DNA of 64,000 nucleotides. It comes from Janthinobacterium rivuli. GTDB lineage: Bacteria > Pseudomonadota > Gammaproteobacteria > Burkholderiales > Burkholderiaceae_D. This document shows positions 28,716 to 37,034 of the stretch, one piece after another. Each line of letters opens with the position of its first letter. Positions within the stretch are counted from its first letter, which is position 1. A program made the translations under genes and the position numbers. The stretch lies in the NCBI RefSeq assembly GCF_009208735.1, contig NZ_WFLJ01000002.1:124001-188000 (forward strand), written 5' to 3'. Under the pieces are notes generated by a model. It saw nothing but the letters and a program-made list of their open reading frames with translations, did no database searches and had not been told where the DNA came from.

Positions 28716-30467
28716 ATGAGTTTATCGAGGCTCATCGCCGGCTTCGTGCGTCAGCATTGGCCGGCGTATGCCGCCGCCGCCGTCATGCTGACAGGCGTGG
28801 CAACATTGACCGTCTGGATCCCGCGCCGCGTGGGCGCCATCATCGACGCGCTGGCCGCGCACCGCATGACGGCTGCCGAACTGTGGCTTGAGCTGCTGAC
28901 CCTGCTCGCCGTCGGCGTCGTCATCTACTTCCTGCGCGTGGGCTGGCGCATCACCCTGTTCAAGGCCGCCTATCAGCTGGGCGTGATGCTGCGCACGCGC
29001 TTCTACACGCGCATGTCGCAGCAGGGCGCCTCGTTCTACCAGAACCAGCGCACGGGTGACCTGATGGCGCTGGCGACCAACGACATCGACGCCATCGAAA
29101 TGGCCGCCGGCGAAGCCATGCTGGCCGGCTTCGACGGCACCTTGACCCTGCTGATGGTGCTCGGCATCATGCTGCTGGGCGTGGACTGGCGCCTGGCCTG
29201 CATCGCCTTGCTGCCCTTCCCGCTGATGGGACTGGCCTTCTGGCGCATTTCCAGCCATATCCACACGGCGTCGACGGATTCGCTCAAGCGCTTTTCCGCG
29301 CTGAACGACCATGTGCAGGAATCGCTGTCGGGCGTGCGCACCTTGCGCGCGCTGGGCCTGGAAGAGCGCAGCAGCAAGCAGTTCTCCACCCTGGCCGGCC
29401 ACGCGGCCAACGCCAGCCTGACGGCGCAGCGCTGGGAAGCGGCGTATGAACCGGCCGTCGGCCTGACCTTGACGGCCGCCACGGCGCTGACCCTGGGCCT
29501 GGGCGGCTACCTCGTGTGGCAAGACCAGCTGACCATCGGCGCGCTGACGAGCTTTTCCATGTACCTGGGCCAGCTGATCTGGCCCATGTTCGCCGCCGGC
29601 TGGGTACTTTCCCTGATCGAACGGGGCCGCGCCGCCTGGCAGCGGCTGCAGCCGATGCTCGATGCGCCGCTGGCCATCGACGACCATGGCAGCATTGCCA
29701 CGCTCGCGCCCGGCCCCCTGCAATTGCAGGACGTCGGCTTTGCGTATGCGGGCCAGACGGCGCCCGCGCTGTCCGGCATCTCGCTGCGCCTGCTGCCGGG
29801 CCAGACCCTGGGTCTGGTGGGTCCCACGGGCAGCGGCAAGTCGACCCTGCTGCGCGTGCTGCTGCGCCAGGTCACGCCGCAGACCGGCACGGCCACGTGG
29901 AATGGCCAGCCGCTGGACGCTTACACCTTACACGCGCTGCGCGCGGCCATCAGCTGGGTGCCGCAGGAGTCGTTCCTGTTCTCCGCCACCATCGCCGACA
30001 ATATCGCCCTGGCCCGCCCCGGCGCCACGCGCGAGGAAGTGGAACGGGCGGCGCAGCTGGCCGACATCCATGCCGACATTTTGCAGTTCCCCGATGGCTA
30101 TGCCACCCACGTGGGCGAAAAGGGCATCACCCTGTCCGGCGGCCAGCGCCAGCGCGTGGCGATCGCCCGGGCGCTCCTGGCCGACAACGGCTTGCTGCTG
30201 CTCGACGATGCCCTGTCCGCCGTCGACACGGGCACGGAAACGCGCATCCTGCAGCACCTGGAAGAATTGCGCCGCAAGCGCCCCGAGCGCAGCGCCATCA
30301 TCGCCAGCCACCGCCTGAGCGCCGTCGTCAACGCGGACCTGATCCTGGTGCTGCGCGACGGCCACGTCACGGAAACGGGCAACCACGACGCGCTGATGCA
30401 GCGCGACGGCTGGTATGCCAGCCAGTGGCGCTATCAACAACTGGAGGCCAGCCTCGATGCCATCTAA
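28716..30467 (+). CDS. Heterodimeric ABC exporter subunit A (MdlA-like), degenerate Walker B
   Basis: Inner-membrane half-transporter, 583 residues: six helices (~15-310), then the nucleotide-binding domain. Walker A Gly-Pro-Thr-Gly-Ser-Gly-Lys-Ser-Thr (~369-377), signature Leu-Ser-Gly-Gly-Gln-Arg-Gln-Arg, and Walker B ending Asp497-Asp498. The catalytic Glu is replaced by Asp498, the hallmark of the inactive site in heterodimeric exporters. The H-loop His is kept. ATG 28716 is preferred over an upstream start that lacks membrane context. The partner gene begins 11 bases before this stop codon. Substrate unknown (drug or lipid). Confidence 0.9.
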   Translation: MSLSRLIAGFVRQHWPAYAAAAVMLTGVATLTVWIPRRVGAIIDALAAHRMTAAELWLELLTLLAVGVVIYFLRVGWRITLFKAAYQLGVMLRTRFYTRMSQQGASFYQNQRTGDLMALATNDIDAIEMAAGEAMLAGFDGTLTLLMVLGIMLLGVDWRLACIALLPFPLMGLAFWRISSHIHTASTDSLKRFSALNDHVQESLSGVRTLRALGLEERSSKQFSTLAGHAANASLTAQRWEAAYEPAVGLTLTAATALTLGLGGYLVWQDQLTIGALTSFSMYLGQLIWPMFAAGWVLSLIERGRAAWQRLQPMLDAPLAIDDHGSIATLAPGPLQLQDVGFAYAGQTAPALSGISLRLLPGQTLGLVGPTGSGKSTLLRVLLRQVTPQTGTATWNGQPLDAYTLHALRAAISWVPQESFLFSATIADNIALARPGATREEVERAAQLADIHADILQFPDGYATHVGEKGITLSGGQRQRVAIARALLADNGLLLLDDALSAVDTGTETRILQHLEELRRKRPERSAIIASHRLSAVVNADLILVLRDGHVTETGNHDALMQRDGWYASQWRYQQLEASLDAI

Positions 30468-32265
30468 GACCGACCACGCCACCACCGCCACGCCATCCGT
30501 GCGCCGCCAGGCCGCGCAAGCCATCGGCCTGCTGCGCCGCGCCGCCGCGCCCGACCTGCGCCATTTGTACTGGGCCACGTTCTGGCTGATCCTCGCCGCC
30601 GCCCTCGAAGTGACGGGGCCTATCCTGGGCAAGGCCCTGATCGACCAGCACCTGCTGCCGCGCCACCTGGACTGGACGCGCATGGCACTGCTGCTGGGCG
30701 GTTGCCTGCTGACGGGCTGGGTCGCTTCCGGCCTGCGCTACCTGCAGCTGGTGCGCCTGTCTGGCCTGGCCATGCGTTCGGTGCAGCGCCTGCGCGAAAC
30801 CGTGTATCAGCACGTGCTGCGCCTGCCCATGTCCTTCTTTGACCGCGCCATCACGGGGCAACTGGTCAGCCGCGTCACCAACGACACGGAAGCGGTGAAA
30901 TCGCTGTACGTGCAGGTGCTGTTCGTCATCCTCGACAGCTCCATCGTACTGGTCGGCACCATGGCCGCCATGGCCTTCCTCGACTGGCGTTTGATGCTGA
31001 TCGTGCTGGCCCTGCTGCCGGCCGTGCTGGCGATCGTCTTCCTGTACCAGCGCTGGAGCGCGCCGGCCGTCACGCGCGCGCGCGCCCTGCGCAGCGAGAT
31101 CAACGGCCAGATCGCCGAATCGATCGGCGGCATGAGCGTGCTGCAGGCGAACAATGCGGAAAAGCGCTTCGGCGCCCGCTTCACGGGCATCAACCAGGAC
31201 CACTACACGGCGCGCATGCAGGAATTGCGCGCCAACGCCTGGCTGCTGCGCCCCGCGCTCGACATGCTCAACATCGTGCTGCTGGCCGTCGTCATCTTCA
31301 GCTTCGGCCGGCGCGAGATGGGCGCCGTCGAAGTGGGCGTACTGTATGCGTTCATCAGCTACATCGCGCGCGTGATCGAACCGCTGATCCAGATCACCAT
31401 GCAGTTCAGCCAGCTGCAGCAGTCGGTGGTGGCCACGGCGCGCGTCTCGGCCCTGCTGGACGAAGCGCAGGCGCTTGAACACGCGCAGGGCAGGCAAACG
31501 CCGGCCCTGCGGCAGGCAAAATCGAACAGCGACGTGCCCGCCGTGGACATCGCCCGCCTGACGTTCGCGTATGTGGAAAACCAGCCCGTGCTGCACGACC
31601 TGTCGCTGACGATTCCCCAAGGCGCCTTCTTTGGCATCGTCGGCCACACGGGCAGCGGCAAGTCGACCTTGCTGTCCTTGCTGCTGCGCTTCTACCCCGT
31701 CACGCAGGGCAGCATCGCCATCAATGGCGTCGCCCTCGACAGCATCGACAACGAGCACTTCCGCGCCGACGTGGGGCTGGTGCCGCAAGACCCCTTCCTG
31801 CTGGCCGCCTCGGCGCGCGAAAACATCGACATGGGCCGCGGCTACACGCAGCAGCAGATCGAGACGGCCGCGCGCGCCGCGCATGCGCACGACTTCATCG
31901 CCGCGCTGGAACACGGCTACGACACGCCGTTGGGCGAAGGCGGCTCGCGCCTGTCGTCGGGGCAGAAGCAGCTGATCGCGATTGCCCGCGCGCTGGCCGG
32001 CCAGCCGCGCATTTTGCTGCTGGACGAAGCGACGTCGCGCATCGATAGCCAGACGGAGCAGATCGTGCAGCTGGCCCTCAACGAATTGCGCGGCAAGGTG
32101 ACCATCATCGCCATCGCGCACCGCCTGTCGACCATCCGCGAGGCCGACCGGATCATCGTGCTCAACCATGGCCGCATCACGGAAGCGGGGCCGCACGAGG
32201 AATTGATGCAGATCGAGGGCGGCCTGTACCAGCGCCTGTACCTGCTGCAGCAATTGGCGCAGTAA
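30457..32265 (+). CDS. Heterodimeric ABC exporter subunit B (MdlB-like)
   Basis: Second half-transporter, 602 residues. The membrane domain covers ~40-330. The ATPase domain has Walker A Gly-His-Thr-Gly-Ser-Gly-Lys-Ser-Thr, Walker B Leu-Leu-Leu-Asp-Glu (Glu524 intact) and H-loop His. Its signature is Leu-Ser-Ser-Gly-Gln (499-503) instead of LSGGQ. Paired with the Asp498 of subunit A, that puts both defects in the same composite site, leaving the other site active, as in TM287/288-type exporters. CTGGAGG precedes the ATG, inside the subunit A gene. The upstream ATG at 30415 has no supporting features. Confidence 0.9.
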   Translation: MPSKTDHATTATPSVRRQAAQAIGLLRRAAAPDLRHLYWATFWLILAAALEVTGPILGKALIDQHLLPRHLDWTRMALLLGGCLLTGWVASGLRYLQLVRLSGLAMRSVQRLRETVYQHVLRLPMSFFDRAITGQLVSRVTNDTEAVKSLYVQVLFVILDSSIVLVGTMAAMAFLDWRLMLIVLALLPAVLAIVFLYQRWSAPAVTRARALRSEINGQIAESIGGMSVLQANNAEKRFGARFTGINQDHYTARMQELRANAWLLRPALDMLNIVLLAVVIFSFGRREMGAVEVGVLYAFISYIARVIEPLIQITMQFSQLQQSVVATARVSALLDEAQALEHAQGRQTPALRQAKSNSDVPAVDIARLTFAYVENQPVLHDLSLTIPQGAFFGIVGHTGSGKSTLLSLLLRFYPVTQGSIAINGVALDSIDNEHFRADVGLVPQDPFLLAASARENIDMGRGYTQQQIETAARAAHAHDFIAALEHGYDTPLGEGGSRLSSGQKQLIAIARALAGQPRILLLDEATSRIDSQTEQIVQLALNELRGKVTIIAIAHRLSTIREADRIIVLNHGRITEAGPHEELMQIEGGLYQRLYLLQQLAQ

Positions 32266-32287
32266 GAGGCGTTGTCCATGCCTGCCG

Positions 32288-32348
32288 TGTGCACTTTCGC
32301 ACATTTCTGTGCACCGCATGATATTTCTTGATTGCAACAGAATATAAT
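32288..32348 (+). promoter_or_regulatory. TGTGCAC repeats and -10 before the TPR-GGDEF gene
   Basis: TGTGCAC occurs at 32288-32294 and 32308-32314, exactly 20 bases (two helical turns) apart, each containing the palindrome GTGCAC. A TATAAT follows at 32343-32348 without a clear -35, the pattern expected of an activator-dependent promoter. The regulator is unknown. Confidence 0.4.
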
Positions 32349-32384
32349 CTGTGACAGACAGGTGGTCATTGCGGGAGCGGGACG

Positions 32385-34505
32385 TTGGCAGGCAGACAGA
32401 AACGGGCATCATGGCGAAGCGCGCAGTGGCTGGTGGTATTGGCCTGCTGGCTGCCGCCTGCCGCGCACGCCCAAGTCGGCAACCTTGAGCAGTATCTTGC
32501 CGCCGTGCGCGACGATGGCCGCTTCGTGCCCGCGCGCGCCCTGCAGCGCCTGCAAGAGGTGGAAACGCAGGCGCGCAGCGCCCCCTTGCCCGTGCACGCG
32601 GAATTCCTTACCCAACTGAGCAACGCCCGCATGCGCCTGGGGCAGAACGACCTCGCCATGCAGCTGGCCGAGGAGCTGATCGCCTACGCGCGCCGGAACA
32701 AGAGCGACGTGGCGCTGGCGAAAGGCATACTCAACAAGGCCTACATCACGTTTGCCCGGAACGAACGCCGCGCCTCGCACCTGCTGGCCTTTGAGGCGGA
32801 ACGCATCGCCAACCGCACGGACGACTTGCCCGTGCGCGTGCAGGCGACCATCAGCGCGGGCCAGTCGTGGGCAGAGGAAGGCAATTTCCCGTTTGCGCTG
32901 GCCAAGCTGCAGGCGGCCGTCGACCTGGCGCGCCAGAGCAAGTCCCCGTCCAGCCTGGCCGCCGCCCTGAATGCCCTCACCCTGCTGTACACGCAGATGC
33001 GCGAATACGACAAGGGTTTCGAAGTGCTCGACGAATTGCTGGCCGTGTCGAGCACCCTGGCCTCGCCAGGCCGCATGGCGCAGGCGAAGAATACGGAATA
33101 CGGACTGGCGCTCGACGCGCAGCAGCCGCAGCGGGGCCAGCGCGCCCTGCTGGCGGCGCTGGCGCTGGAACGCCAGCTCGGTGCGCGCGGCATGGTGGCC
33201 GTCACCCTCGTCAACCTGTCGGACAGCTACCTGAAGGAAGGCGATTACGCGCGCACCCTGCGCTTTGCGAATGAAGCCATCACGGCGGCGCGCCTGGTCA
33301 ATGATGAACAGGTGGAGGCGACGGCCCGCCTGAACATCGGCCAGGCGCTGCTCGGCCAGGGACGCTTGCAGGAGGGCAAACAAAGCGTGGCCACGGGCCT
33401 GGCATACTATGAACGCACGGCCAACCAGCCGGAAATGCAGGCCGTACTGCTGGAATACGGCATGGCGCTGGAAAAGGCGGGCGACCTGCGCGGCGCCGTC
33501 ACGGCGTACCACCGCGAGCGCGGCATTTCCAACCAGCTGTTCGAAAAGCAGCGGCAAAAGGCCGTGTATGAATTACAAGAAAAGTATGAAGCGGAAAAGA
33601 AACAGCGCCAGATCGAGCTGCTGAGCCGCGAGAACCAGCTCAAGAGCACGGAAATCGACAACCGCCGCCTGCAGCAACGCGTATGGTGGCTGCTGGCGCT
33701 GGTGCTGGCCATGGCGTCCGCCATCGTCGGCTTGCTGTACCGCAAGGTGCGCCATGCGAACGTGCAGCTGAAGGTGAAGAACCAGGAGCTCAAGCGCCAG
33801 AGCTCGCGCGATCCGCTGACGGCCCTGTACAACCGCCGCCATTTCCAGGAATTCATGCGCAGCCATGCGGGCAAGCCGCAGCCGGCCTACGGCGGCGATG
33901 TCGTGGGCGCGCTGTTCCTGCTCGACGTCGACCATTTCAAGCACATCAACGACGCTTACGGCCATGCGGCGGGCGACCTGGTGCTGACGACGATCGCCGA
34001 AACCTTGCACGACGTGTTGCGCGAAACGGACATGATCGTGCGCTGGGGCGGCGAGGAATTCCTCGCCTTCCTGCCGGCCGTCGCGCGCGACGGACTCGAC
34101 GATATCGCGCGGCGCATCCTCAACGGCATGGCGGCGCAAAGCATCCATTACCAGGGGCAGGCCATCCAAGTGCACGTGTCCGTGGGCTTCGCGCCCTATC
34201 CGCTGGCGCCGCTGGGACGGCCCCTCACGTGGGAACGCAGCGTCAACCTGATCGACATGGCCCTGTACCTGGCCAAGGCGCACGGGCGCAACCGAGCGTA
34301 TGGCTTGCGCGGTTTTCGGCAGGTGGAAAAAACGACCCTGGAAGCGGTGGAGCAAGACCTGGAACGCGCGTGGCGCGACGGCTTTGTCGATTTGAGCGTG
34401 GTGCTGGGGGGAACGGACGGGATGGATGGTGCAAGTACGGGGACAGCGGCGCATGGCAGGCCAGCCGGCGCCAGCGATGGCGTCGCCGCAGCCGCCATCA
34501 CGTGA
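32385..34505 (+). CDS. TPR-coiled coil-TM-GGDEF diguanylate cyclase
   Basis: Makes cyclic-di-GMP in response to an unknown periplasmic signal. It has 706 residues. Signal sequence to ~30 (cleavage after Ala-His-Ala), TPR-like helical repeats ~35-390, coiled coil ~390-430, one membrane helix ~433-453, and a GGDEF domain ~470-640. The catalytic motif is Gly-Gly-Glu-Glu-Phe, with an RxxD feedback site five residues before it (Arg-Glu-Thr-Asp). The start is TTG at 32385: no in-frame ATG precedes the signal peptide, and GGGAG sits 7 bases upstream. The C-terminal ~60 residues are Gly/Ala-rich and probably disordered. Confidence 0.88.
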   Translation: MAGRQKRASWRSAQWLVVLACWLPPAAHAQVGNLEQYLAAVRDDGRFVPARALQRLQEVETQARSAPLPVHAEFLTQLSNARMRLGQNDLAMQLAEELIAYARRNKSDVALAKGILNKAYITFARNERRASHLLAFEAERIANRTDDLPVRVQATISAGQSWAEEGNFPFALAKLQAAVDLARQSKSPSSLAAALNALTLLYTQMREYDKGFEVLDELLAVSSTLASPGRMAQAKNTEYGLALDAQQPQRGQRALLAALALERQLGARGMVAVTLVNLSDSYLKEGDYARTLRFANEAITAARLVNDEQVEATARLNIGQALLGQGRLQEGKQSVATGLAYYERTANQPEMQAVLLEYGMALEKAGDLRGAVTAYHRERGISNQLFEKQRQKAVYELQEKYEAEKKQRQIELLSRENQLKSTEIDNRRLQQRVWWLLALVLAMASAIVGLLYRKVRHANVQLKVKNQELKRQSSRDPLTALYNRRHFQEFMRSHAGKPQPAYGGDVVGALFLLDVDHFKHINDAYGHAAGDLVLTTIAETLHDVLRETDMIVRWGGEEFLAFLPAVARDGLDDIARRILNGMAAQSIHYQGQAIQVHVSVGFAPYPLAPLGRPLTWERSVNLIDMALYLAKAHGRNRAYGLRGFRQVEKTTLEAVEQDLERAWRDGFVDLSVVLGGTDGMDGASTGTAAHGRPAGASDGVAAAAIT

Positions 34506-34539
34506 CGGCAGCTGCGGGCTGGCGCGGGTATTGCGAGTA

Positions 34540-34869
34540 TTACTTGTGCGCGGCGTCCTGCATCTTTTCGCCGGCTTTTTCCACTTTCTTGCCGACGGCA
34601 TCGGCCGCTTCGCTCATTTTCTTGTCGGCGTCAGCGGCGACCTGATCCATCTTGGCGCCCGTATCGGCAGCGGCCTGGCTCACGGCGGCGTCGGCCTTGG
34701 TAGCGGCGGCCTTGATGTCGGCTTCAGCCTTGGCAGCGGCCGCATCGATCTTCTGGCCCGCTTGTTCCGCAGGACCTGCGGCGACATCGTCCTTCTTCTG
34801 GCAGGCAGCCAGTGCCACAACCATCATCCCGGCGGCGCACACGGTCATCCAATTTTTGCTTACTTTCAT
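34540..34869 (-). CDS. Small Ala/Lys-rich lipoprotein
   Basis: A 109-residue protein. The start at 34869 gives a lipoprotein signal with lipobox Val-Ala-Leu-Ala-Ala-Cys (Cys ~23). The mature chain is almost entirely Ala, Lys, Asp, Glu in a heptad-like helical repeat (Lys-Ala-x-Ala-Asp), recalling LEA-type or Lpp-like helical lipoproteins. It probably stands on the membrane as a helix or binds cell wall; function unknown. A candidate stress protein by composition only. Confidence 0.75.
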   Translation of the reverse strand: MKVSKNWMTVCAAGMMVVALAACQKKDDVAAGPAEQAGQKIDAAAAKAEADIKAAATKADAAVSQAAADTGAKMDQVAADADKKMSEAADAVGKKVEKAGEKMQDAAHK

Positions 34870-35054
34870 GATATTCCCTTTCATTGTTATCAAAAGACAC
34901 AGATCAGTTCGCAATATACACCTGCCTAAAATTTTCTAGTGTGCGCTAACGCACATAAAAACAGGCTTTTGTGGCGTAGTTGCAAGCAATGGTATCTTGA
35001 TATTTTCAAGGCGCCTTGCCCGACGCGCAGGCAGGACATCTCCATTGTCGTGCC

Positions 35055-36014
35055 CTACTGGCCCGCGGCCGGGGCAGGCACAGCGTCCAGCAGCGAACGC
35101 TCGAGCAGTTGCGACAGCGATGCGCGCAGCGCCTGCGTGCGCGCCGCCAGTTCCGGCCGCTTGTAGCGCTCGGCGGCGATCAGGCTGCTTTCCAGGCAGC
35201 CCCGGTCCGACCTTGCCAGGCAGGCGTCGGCCAGGTCCAGCTGGGCGCTCGCTTGCGCCACTTTCACTTTGGCGTCGAGTTCCAGAGTGTCGGGATCCTC
35301 GCCCCAGCGTTTCACGTAGGCGGTCAGGCGCGTGGCGGCCAGCTCCGGCTTGCCCGCATCGAGCGCCTGGCTGACGCTGTCCTGCAGCGCCGTCCACGCC
35401 TGCGCCCGTTGCTGTTGCCTGTCGCACGCGGCGGCGGACTTGCTGATGTTTGCCTGCAGGCGCTTGATCTGCGCGGCGGGCGCCTTGGCGCTTTTCAGCA
35501 CGGCCAGCGCGCTGCGCGCCCCGTCCAGCTCGCACTGCGCCGCCAGCGCCGTGGCGGCCTCGACCTGTTCCGCCACGCTGGCCGGCTTGTCGGCCGGCTT
35601 GTTGAAGAACCAGATACCGGTCAGCACCACCACCGCCGCGATCCACGTACGCAAGCGCACGGGCGGACGCGGGGGCGGCACCGAGCCCTTGCTGGCCGGT
35701 TTCGCGGGCGGCGCCTTGACCGGCGCGGGGGCCGCTGGCGGGACGGGCTCGGGAGCGGGAGCGGGCTGACGCGGCGGCGCGGGTTGCGGTGCAGGTTGCG
35801 GTGCAGGAATGGGCGCAGCGACGGGCACCGGCGGCGGCATGCGCGGCAGCGGGGGCGGCGCTGGCAGTTTCTCCAGAACAGGCGCTTGCGCCACCTGGCG
35901 CGCACCGCAAAACGGGCAATGCGCCACGCGCAGCGGCAAGATCCGGCCGCAAGCGGCGTTGATGCAAACGTCATTCACTGTTTCAAGCACATTCCAACCT
36001 TTTCCTGGAGTCAT
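35055..36014 (-). CDS. Zinc-ribbon, proline-rich, single-TM protein of unknown function
   Basis: Not recognised as a family. It has 319 residues. A cytoplasmic zinc ribbon has Cys17-x4-Cys22-x10-Cys33-x2-Cys36. A Pro/Ala-rich linker covers ~48-122 and one membrane helix ~124-140. A periplasmic helical region (~145-310) carries TPR-like pairs and several Cys (Cys-Glu-Leu-Asp; Cys-Leu-Ala-Arg-Ser-Asp-Arg-Gly-Cys). The layout resembles zinc-ribbon membrane proteins that link cytoplasmic sensing to envelope assembly. It is divergent from the unknown operon at 36159 with 144 bases between, so shared control is possible. Confidence 0.7.
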   Translation of the reverse strand: MTPGKGWNVLETVNDVCINAACGRILPLRVAHCPFCGARQVAQAPVLEKLPAPPPLPRMPPPVPVAAPIPAPQPAPQPAPPRQPAPAPEPVPPAAPAPVKAPPAKPASKGSVPPPRPPVRLRTWIAAVVVLTGIWFFNKPADKPASVAEQVEAATALAAQCELDGARSALAVLKSAKAPAAQIKRLQANISKSAAACDRQQQRAQAWTALQDSVSQALDAGKPELAATRLTAYVKRWGEDPDTLELDAKVKVAQASAQLDLADACLARSDRGCLESSLIAAERYKRPELAARTQALRASLSQLLERSLLDAVPAPAAGQ

Positions 36015-36158
36015 TCCACTGCATTCTGCCGCAATATTACCCTACGCAAGCAACGCAAGGACGCACCCGTCCCGTGTTCCATGGCCTTGATACCGATCAA
36101 AAAGCCTCCGTCGCCGCAGCCTAAGCTACAAGCACCAGCCAAGGACAAGGAGAACGCC

Positions 36159-37034
36159 ATGCCAGCCCACCTGATCATCGAAGACGGCCAGCCCTGGTGG
36201 TGGGACAGCGCCGACATCTGGGTGGTGCCGGGCAATGATCCGATGGGGCCGCCCGGCGCGCCCATCGCCGGCACCAGCAACTATCTGTGGGGCCGCGTGC
36301 ACAACACGGGCAACAGCGCCTCGAACGGCGTGCGCGTGGATTTTTACTGGGGCGACCCTTCCGGCCAGATCGCCGTCGGCGCCGCCACGCAGATCGGCTC
36401 CGCGTTTGCCGACTTGCCGCCCGGTGCCACGCAGGAAGTGCTGTGCCTGGTGCCCTGGGTCCCCGTCATCGTCAATGGCGGCCACGAATGCCTGCTGGCC
36501 GTGGCCCATGGCCCGGGCGACATCAACCCGCTGCCCGATCCACTGCCCAACGGCTTTCCCTTCCAGCCCAGGCAGCACGAACAGATTGCCCAGCGCAACG
36601 TCACCGTGGTGCTGGCGGCGCGGCGCGCTCAATTGCTGACCATCGCGGTGGCGGCCCTGCCGCGCACCGACAGAAAAGTGGCATTGCATATCGAACCGGG
36701 CGGCGAGCTGCCGGAGCGCCTGCTGGCCACCCTGGGGCTCGAGCGATGGCAGCCGGCCAGGGACGCGCGCCTGATAGCCGGTCTGGCGCGCACGCCCCAT
36801 TGCCATGGGGATGCGCCCGGCGAGCAAGAACTGACGCTGGAAGTGCCGCGCGGCCAGGCGCAGGCCGTGTACCTGAGCCTGCGCGCCGAAGCCTTGCCGC
36901 CACGCCAGTATGCGCTGCTGCGCGTGCTGGAGAGCCATGAGGGCAAGATACTGGGCGGCGTCACCTATATCGTCACCGCCCTGGAGAAAGAGCAAGCGCA
37001 AGAACAGCAAGGCCCCGAGGAGCAAGCATCATGA
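36159..37034 (+). CDS. Unknown beta-rich protein, CARDB/Ig-like N-terminus
   Basis: Function unknown. It has 291 residues from ATG 36159, chosen because AAGGAG lies just upstream; an ATG at 36081 would add 26 residues. There is no signal peptide. The N-terminal half (Trp-Trp-Asp-Ser-x-Asp-Ile-Trp-Val, then Asn-Tyr-Leu-Trp-Gly-Arg-Val-His-Asn-Thr-Gly, then Val-Asp-Phe-Tyr-Trp) looks like the CARDB/Ig-like domains seen beside extracellular peptidases. The C-terminal part (~150-290) is a second beta domain. The stop overlaps the next start (ATGA), so the two proteins are coupled and probably interact. Confidence 0.7.
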   Translation: MPAHLIIEDGQPWWWDSADIWVVPGNDPMGPPGAPIAGTSNYLWGRVHNTGNSASNGVRVDFYWGDPSGQIAVGAATQIGSAFADLPPGATQEVLCLVPWVPVIVNGGHECLLAVAHGPGDINPLPDPLPNGFPFQPRQHEQIAQRNVTVVLAARRAQLLTIAVAALPRTDRKVALHIEPGGELPERLLATLGLERWQPARDARLIAGLARTPHCHGDAPGEQELTLEVPRGQAQAVYLSLRAEALPPRQYALLRVLESHEGKILGGVTYIVTALEKEQAQEQQGPEEQAS

